Position numbers and translations under genes: made by a program. Below the pieces are notes generated by a model. The model was not told the DNA's origin. It ran no database searches and worked only from the letters and a program-made list of their open reading frames with translations. A stretch of 64,000 nucleotides of DNA from Plasmopara viticola. Its lineage: Eukaryota > Oomycota > Peronosporomycetes > Peronosporales > Peronosporaceae. Positions 57,956 through 64,000 of the stretch are shown piece after piece. The stretch spans positions 85,552 through 149,551 of the forward strand of contig MBPM02000123.1 of the NCBI GenBank assembly GCA_001695595.3, in the 5' to 3' direction. How positions within the stretch are numbered: position 1 is the stretch's first letter; each line of letters opens with the position of its first letter.

Positions 57956-57970
57956 GGATCGTTTTACAAA

Positions 57971-60671
57971 ATGCTACCACCTAATTATATTCCATCCTTA
58001 TACAATCCATCAGACTATATCGGCTCATTGGATTACTTGACTATTAGTATTGGCGATTTGCGATATAACAAAAGAAATGGGGTGAATTACACTTCGGATT
58101 TGTACATCACTGGAAATATCTATCAAAATGGAACAATGATTGATTTGAGTGTGCTGTCGGGTATTACACCAGGAACAGCTTCCGCTGGGAAATTGATTGC
58201 GGTTGACTCTACCAGAGACATCGCGAACATTAATAATCTCTCAGCATCACAATTAACAGGAACTCTTCAAACAGCTGCACAGCCTAACATTACATCACTG
58301 GGAACAATTTCATCAACACTCAATATTAGTGGATCTACCCCTATAACTTGTAATAACTCCCTGTCGAGTAGCACGTGCTCATTATCTGTTGATTCTGTAT
58401 CTGGAGATCAGACATTTGGCAGTACAACAGCGAATAAGTTTCATTTGAGAACAAATGGAAATAGAAAAATAACGATAGGATCCACTGGTTTCGTAGGCAT
58501 TAATAACACATCTCCAGCTAAACAATTAGATATTATCGGATCGACAGCATTAACAAACTCATTGTATCAAATCACTGATGGAACAGTTATTTATCAGCAG
58601 TGGTTCGATGGAACTCAATGTTGTCTTCAAACGTTTTCAAATCATCCATTGACTTTTGCATCAAATAATGGATCTGTGCAAATGTCAGTATTAACGAATG
58701 GAAATGTAGCTGTTAATAACACATTGACAGCTACTAATATATCCGCTTCAACTTTATATGGAACACTTCAAACAGCCGCTCAGCCCAATATTACATCGAT
58801 TGGAACTTTAGCGACTCTTACGGCTACATCAATTACTGGAACACTTCAAACAGCTGCTCAGCCAAATATTACATCGATTGGAACGTTAGCGACTCTTACG
58901 GCTACATCAATTACTGGGACACTTCAAACAGCAGCACAACCAAATATTACATCGATTGGAACTTTAACATCATTGAATACGGCAGGATTAGTAACCGCTA
59001 CTTTAACTGCTAATGGGCAATCGTTTAGATCTATAAATGGGACTTCAACATGTGCTCTGTTTCATTTTAACAATGGGGATGCTTATTTTGGAACATCTAC
59101 AGCAAACAATTTAGTCTTTCAAACAAGTAATACAGGAAGAATGACAATTAGCTCAACGGGCGCTGTCTCTGGTATCTCATCATTAAGCGCTACTTCTATT
59201 ACAGGAACTTTACAAACAGCAGCTCAACCAAATATTACATCTACAGGAGATTTAACGCTACCTACGTCATTGACAATTACAAATGGCACTACTCCACTTT
59301 CAATCAGTAATACAACCTCAACGAGTACCTTTCGCTTAACCATTCAAAATAGTGGTGGTGCTCAAGATATTGGTTCTTTTACAAACCATAGTTTCTTCTT
59401 AAATTCAAACAATACAAGACGATTGCAATGTGATACTGTTGGTAATATTGATATTTTAAATCATAATGCAGCTACTGTTGGATTAAAGCTTGGTGGTACA
59501 TTAATTACATCAAATGCAACAGAGCTTAACTACTTAGATTTAACTATGGGCCCAGGAACAGCAGAAGCTTCAAAAGCATTAGTATTAGATGCAAGTAGAA
59601 ATTTAACGAATGTTGGTAAAGTTAATTTTACATCATCAGATGCTACCCACCAACCTACCGGCACTACTAATGCAAGTAATTATGGCTTAAATATGTTATC
59701 AACAGTAAATACAAATGGACAGTACAATTCAGCTGCGATTGCATTTAGAAATAGTAATGTAGATGGTATGCCTCATGGTGTAATTTTATCTCAACGTACT
59801 GCTGCAGCTGCTGGTGACCTAGTATTTTTAACACAATCTGCTACAAACAATGTATCAGAAACATGTAGAATGTTATCAACTGGAGCATTAGCAGTTAATG
59901 CTATAGCTGCTGCTGCAGTAACTGCTTTTGGAAGTGCAAACTATGTTGATGGTTCCTACCAGAAAGTATTAGACCTTCAATCAAATAATGTATCGCCAAT
60001 TGATTTTTGTATTGAAATTAACTCTGGACCGAATACAACATCTACTAATGCAACTTGGATGGGCAATTTGACTAACAATGATTTGCGATTCGGAGTCAAT
60101 AACTCAACTAAGATGATTTTAGATACAAATGGTCGATTAGGAATTGGAACTACTTCTCCATCAGCTATGTTAAGCGTATCAGGAACGGTAAGTAATACTT
60201 TTAATGTAGGTGGACAATTAATTATATGCACAAGGTAGTAGTACAGCATATACGACATCTCAATTAGGTCCAGTAACAGTAAGTGTTGCAGCTACATTTG
60301 GTGGACCAATTCAATGCAGTTCAATCTACTGTACATCTGATCGTCGTTGCAAAGACATTATTAAACAATTAGACACTGTTTATTGCGATAAATTCTATGA
60401 TCTAAGTATCTATGAATATCGATACAAAGGATCAGATGAAACTATCCCAAAGATTGGTTTCATCAGTCAAGAATTGTATGCAGCTGGATACATAAACTTA
60501 CTATCAATGACACCGAATGAAAACTTGAAGAAAGTGGATGAAGATGACATAGAAGGATATCAGATGAACATTGATTATAGTAAAATTACAGCGATAAACT
60601 TCTGCATGATAAAAAAATTACTCAATCAAGTGAAGCAACTTGAGATGGAGCTGAAGCATAATTTTGAGTAA
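57971..60671 (+). pseudogene. PLV fibre/spike protein with S74 domain, copy B (frameshifted before the S74 domain)
   Basis: Homologous to 50356-53048. The frame is open to 60238; a 4-bp duplication (AATT) near 60218 then shifts it, so the S74 domain (SDRRCKDI near 60335) is out of frame. The final stretch after the copy-A lesion site is intact here (to 60671). There is one in-frame three-base gain (an extra His) near 59649. Since the two copies are broken at different sites, their common ancestor was probably intact in this gene. Confidence 0.8.
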
Positions 60672-60982
60672 AGCTCAATAGATTCCGGTCTGACGACCGC
60701 TCGAACTTGTTCGACGGTCAAAGACCTTTCGAACTGTAGCTACCGGAGGTAGCCGAGCAATCTTCGATTGCGGTTCGTTCGGATGTCAACAAAAAAATTG
60801 ATTTTTTTTGCCGGCTGACGGACACCAATAGCCTGACTGGTCTGAAAACAGGCGAACTTGTTCGGCGGGCAAAGACCCTTCGAACTTCGTTCGTACGGCG
60901 AGGGAGTTCACTCCGCGAGCCAATGGTGGAGGACCGAAGGTCCCTGGGCCCTACGGGCGCCCATTCTGGAGCTCGCTCCAAT
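60664..60982. repeat. Hairpin array between fibre and capsid genes (B)
   Basis: Same array as 53041-53360 with few changes. One stem of the CTGGT/ACCAG hairpin is mismatched (ACCAG to AACAG) and the CCCCTGGGG palindrome is shortened; the others are preserved. Confidence 0.8.
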
Positions 60983-62743
60983 CTACTCATATTCAACCAC
61001 TTCACCGGTTAAACGATCAATAGACATAGATCGACCGTAAACAACGAGAATTAGACAATTCATTCCTTGACTGCAAGTATTGGTGCCGGAGACAAGGATA
61101 GATTGAGGCACATCTGGATTCGTTAATCGAGAGCAGTCTGCAATTAGAACACGCTGACCAACATCCCATTTGTAGGAATCAAATAATCCGTTGCTAATCT
61201 CATGCGATAGCGCTCCATTAATAGCTCCGAGCTTCTTGACTTCGTCTTGGAACGATTCAAATGAGTAATCATGCGTTTTGTTGAATACATTTTCATTGCC
61301 AACCATTACTTGGAAATTGCGAATGCTTGCTCCTGGCTGACAAGTCCATGGAGCACTGTCAAATGGGGATTGGAATTGTTCAATATTCGTTGCGCTTACG
61401 AAATGACCACTGCTTGTTTCACTATATGGAATCAGAGCAATGTATTTGATATTCTTTAAGCTTGAAGATAATTGAAAGCTAAACGGAGCGTTTTGCTGAG
61501 AGTTTTGTTGACCAGTACCTGCTTTTGATTTGAAATACTGTGCGTAGCAATCGAGGTAATTGACTTTCTTAACAGGTTTAAACAACAATTTGACTTGGAT
61601 TAGCGATATCGTAGAAAGGGATATATAAACGAGTCGTTGTAAATGGGAAGATTTGACCAGAAGTAGAGATCTGTGTAATGTTGTTGGACATAACGCCGAA
61701 AGCTACTCGAAGTGAGCCAGCTCCGCCAGTTGTAAGTTTCCCTGCATTTGGATTACCTGGGGCCGCACTTGATACCATTACTGGAACCGTCGAGCAACCG
61801 TTTAGGGAGAGAGAGGATAAGCTCATTAAATCACCAGTTGCAGTTGTGATATCAACAAAGCCGGTATTGAACGTCATCGTTAATTTGATTTGAGATCCAA
61901 TTCCTTAAAGATTGGATGGAGATCAACTAAACGAAGCTTTAGCATATAATACCACGTACCAGCAACACTCCTGCGGTAGTAACGCCAGCTACGTATCCAC
62001 CAGTACCTTGTTGTTGAATTTTAGAAAGAATTGCACCACTTCGCGTTGTCGGCCAACCAAGAGGGTTTGTTGCTGTAATCGTTGCTCCAGTGGCATCAGA
62101 GGTACCAATTTGTTGTGGATTCCAAATTAGACGCTGGATTAGTCCGTTATTAAGAGCTGGAGTTGTTTCTGGAATTAAACCAGTAGCTACAGTTGTGGCA
62201 GCATTAACTGAATTATTCACAAAACCATCTCCTTGTGTTGAAGCGGTAGGATTGCTACTACTTTGTGGGAAATTTAGACTAACTACATCATCTGGAGCAA
62301 GATAGCAGTCTGCACCGTTCTTCAATAAATCATCATCACACCATTCAGTTTGAGCACGTAAATTGTTCCAATAATTTTTATAGTCATTGCTGGTAATGAC
62401 ACTTTTACCGTTGATTTCAACCGCTAATTTATCTAAAATGTTCCATACACCAGCCTTTAATCCTACCGCAAAACGATTTAGAGTACCATTAAGAGCTGAG
62501 GCAGACGTATTTTTAACCGTTACTACATAAGGAACGACTACATATGCATCTCGAAGACTGCCATACCAGTAGACCATTTAGTTGTGAAGTCGCATTAATG
62601 ATGACAGTTCCCGATTGATACGAACCGTTGTTGTCATCAACGACATTTACAACACGCTTGTCTTTGCTGACACTGACAACTGGATCCGGATTAGTTGTTG
62701 AATCGAATAAAAACGAATCTGCTAATTGGGTGCTATCACTCAT
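60983..62743 (-). pseudogene. PLV major capsid protein, copy B (several indels)
   Basis: Homologous to 53361-55135, with the same start (62743) and stop. Relative to copy A there are lesions near 62565-62576 (two single-base losses), 61969 (one base lost), 61893 (13 bp lost) and 61580 (one base gained). It lacks the copy-A lesion at the SSAAPG site. Confidence 0.82.
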
Positions 62744-62768
62744 TATTAAAATTGAAGGTTAATGCCTG

Positions 62769-62793
62769 TTATATTATGATTAGCTATATATAA
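62769..62793. promoter_or_regulatory. Shared TATA-rich promoter, MCP and protease genes (B)
   Basis: Same TTATATTATG and CTATATATAAG boxes as in copy A, between ATGs 62743 and 62804. Confidence 0.5.
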
Positions 62794-62803
62794 GCATTAC
62801 ATA

Positions 62804-63190
62804 ATGATTTTTAAATTAAATAAATTGGGTGAATCGACGGCTAATGAACTACAAGAGCTCGCAAATCAGCTGAATGTTCATGTTGATGGGATAATAGATT
62901 TTAGAAAAATCAGAGGCCCCCTAGGGAATGGAAGCTATATTATATTACTTCGATTAGACTCAGGTGTAGGCCATTGGGTTTGTGTGTGCAACAATGAATA
63001 CTTTGATTCGATGGGTTTAGGGCCTCCAAGAATTCTGGGTGATATGGAATGTAATAATAAACAGTTTCAAGGGACCTATGATAATTATTGTGGTTTATGG
63101 AGTCTGTTGTATCTGTATAGCAAACAACACAATCGACCTGATTTATTGAGACATTTTTACGATTTGAATACAGAAGTTTCACTTCGTTAA
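62804..63190 (+). CDS. PLV adenain-like cysteine protease (complete copy)
   Basis: This is a 128-codon intact frame. The catalytic order of the adenovirus-protease/Ulp1 clan (C5/C48) is visible: His57 in GHWVCV, Asp68 in YFDSMG, Gln87 in the KQFQG block and Cys96 in DNYCGLWSLL. It is short for the family (adenain is about 200 residues) but contains the whole core. In Polintons and related viruses this enzyme matures capsid proteins. It is divergent from the capsid gene and followed 12 bp later by another plus-strand gene. The first half is also present at 55196-55373. Confidence 0.8.
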   Translation: MIFKLNKLGESTANELQELANQLNVHVDGIIDFRKIRGPLGNGSYIILLRLDSGVGHWVCVCNNEYFDSMGLGPPRILGDMECNNKQFQGTYDNYCGLWSLLYLYSKQHNRPDLLRHFYDLNTEVSLR

Positions 63191-63202
63191 TATAGAGTCA
63201 TT

Positions 63203-63640
63203 ATGAATAGAATCAGACGATACAGAGGACCTGAAGTGGATGAAGTTGCTCCAAAAGATGATAGAATCGATGTGATAATGAAAGAATTGGAGTTTTTGCG
63301 TTCTGAATTGGCTCAAAAAAAGGTTGAATCATCCATTTCAAAATACTTCAAAGAAGAGATCTTCACAAAAGATAGAGAAGGTTTACTCAAAGATGGATTT
63401 GTTAGCAAAGGAGATTATCTCGAAATTCCACTAACAATACTGAATGCCAGATACAAACAATGGTGCATTGATACTGGACATAATCGTATGTTGCGTAAAG
63501 CGATCATTGAGAACATCCGAAATGATAAAGTTGATGGAGTTGTGTTCAAATATTATGACGGATACGACAAAATACGTTTTTCCCGCATTAGTGTGCTTTT
63601 CCTTTATAAACTGACACTTGTTGATACTTGCACTAATTAA
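63203..63640 (+). CDS. Uncharacterised PLV-associated protein
   Basis: A 145-codon frame starting 12 bp after the protease stop, probably a co-oriented virus gene. Residues 20-45 are a charged coiled-coil-like helix. Residues about 48-130 (ISKYFKEEIF, then LEIPLTILNARYKQWC and AIIENIRNDKVDGVVFK) look like a compact helical domain; the xIPLTxLxxxYxxWC pattern faintly recalls the winged-helix tail of D5-type primase-helicases, but I cannot claim it. The last ~20 residues (after DKIRFS) turn hydrophobic and overlap an opposite-strand gene, so the true end may be elsewhere. It lies outside the duplicated unit, so there is only one copy. Confidence 0.55.
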   Translation: MNRIRRYRGPEVDEVAPKDDRIDVIMKELEFLRSELAQKKVESSISKYFKEEIFTKDREGLLKDGFVSKGDYLEIPLTILNARYKQWCIDTGHNRMLRKAIIENIRNDKVDGVVFKYYDGYDKIRFSRISVLFLYKLTLVDTCTN

Positions 63641-63802
63641 ATCAATTTCTTTACAGAGCTGTATTATGTCAGATGCTGAATGCTTTTCTATTTTCGAGTA
63701 CTCATATAAATCACTCGGTATTTCGGTATCTACCGGTTCCTGTTGTTCGGCATCTTCAACATAACCAGTATCATCGGTATCGGATAGATATGTAATATCC
63801 AT
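63431..63802 (-). CDS. Uncharacterised acidic PLV-associated protein
   Basis: A 123-codon frame with a good context: the ATG at 63802 is preceded on its strand by TTTATATAGAC about 15-25 bp upstream. The first 40 residues are very acidic (Asp/Glu-rich), followed by YEYSKIEKHSASDIIQLCKE. Its 3' 210 bp overlap the end of 63203-63640 on the other strand; probably only one of the two uses the overlap. No family recognised. Confidence 0.45.
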   Translation of the reverse strand: MDITYLSDTDDTGYVEDAEQQEPVDTEIPSDLYEYSKIEKHSASDIIQLCKEIDLISASINKCQFIKEKHTNAGKTYFVVSVIIFEHNSINFIISDVLNDRFTQHTIMSSINAPLFVSGIQYC

Positions 63803-63830
63803 GATTTTTGTGTCTATATAAATGAATATA
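63803..63830 (-). promoter_or_regulatory. TATA-like promoter of the acidic gene
   Basis: The minus strand reads ATTCATTTATATAGACAC just before the ATG. This is the last PLV-like sequence before the CRN flank. Confidence 0.4.
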
Positions 63831-63867
63831 TTTTGTATCTACAGTTGTTCAATCACCCAGATGGGTG

Positions 63868-63956
63868 ACGTCAAAAACCCAACTTTGGGTTGCACATTTG
63901 ATTGGCTGAAATATGGATAGAGAGAACATCCCTCACTCGCAAAAAGCAATTGGAAC
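63868..63956 (+). promoter_or_regulatory. Conserved CRN 5' flank, copy 2
   Basis: These 89 bp match 37664-37753 (reverse strand) with one substitution and one missing A, and start abruptly at ACGTCAAAAACCC, about 65 bp after the PLV gene at 63802. Confidence 0.75.
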
Positions 63957-64000
63957 ATGGTGAAGCTTGTGTGCGCGCTGGTAGGCGTGAAGGGAAACGC
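63957..64000 (+). CDS. Start of a second Crinkler (CRN) gene, cut by the window end
   Basis: The first 14 codons read MVKLVCALVGVKGN, the standard opening of CRN headers and close to the first CRN gene (MVTLYCALVGVKGN). The rest lies beyond the window. Its 5' flank is almost identical to that of the first CRN gene. Confidence 0.8.
   Translation, partial: MVKLVCALVGVKGN

Overview
The window looks like nuclear DNA of a plant-pathogenic oomycete of the Peronosporales (Phytophthora or a downy mildew; the genus cannot be decided here). The evidence is a Crinkler (CRN) gene with the LFLAK-type and HVLVxxP motifs, a short heat-shock-factor-type DNA-binding protein, an oomycete-style initiator in front of an ankyrin gene, and gene-poor intergenic DNA full of decayed retroelements.

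Layout: 1-4.5 kb holds nothing recognisable. 4.5-8.1 kb holds two convergent host genes, an 872-residue helical-repeat protein (+) and an ankyrin-repeat protein (-). 8.4-9.5 kb is a short LINE derivative with a 12-bp target duplication; a sister copy lies inverted at 19.6-20.8 kb. 12.7-17.1 kb is a full-length but dead Copia element (146-bp LTRs, 5-bp target duplication). 21.1-22.1 kb is an aldo-keto reductase / K+-channel-beta gene with a damaged N terminus. 22-28 kb is mostly non-coding, with a tRNA-derived SINE candidate and a 486-bp MITE-like element with 74-bp terminal inverted repeats.

28.1-47.5 kb is a large inverted repeat: arms of about 6.2 and 7.4 kb around a 5.8-kb spacer. The spacer holds an AT-rich island with a small ExoX-C-like gene, minisatellites, a CRN gene (P-loop NTPase plus restriction-endonuclease-like domain, split by one in-frame stop) and an HSF-type gene. 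47.5-63.8 kb is an endogenous Polinton-like virus (PLV) present as a 7.6-kb tandem duplication. It carries a double-jelly-roll major capsid protein, a penton-type minor capsid protein, an A32-type packaging ATPase, an adenain-like cysteine protease, a self-cleaving (peptidase S74) fibre protein and several unknown proteins. No integrase or polymerase is visible. The window ends in the first codons of a second CRN gene.

How the parts fit: capsid shell (MCP, penton), packaging ATPase and maturation protease form a virion-morphogenesis module, and the fibre is probably a spike. Most of these genes carry small frameshifts, so the element is a fossil or the assembly has indel errors; the ATPase is open in both copies and the protease in one. 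The most notable signals are an array of about a dozen tight hairpins between the convergent fibre and capsid genes (in both copies), CRN genes next to virus-like DNA on both sides, a CRN 5' flank conserved better than the coding sequence after it, and a decayed scrap of PLV gene at the outer tip of the far inverted-repeat arm, which dates PLV insertion before the inverted duplication.
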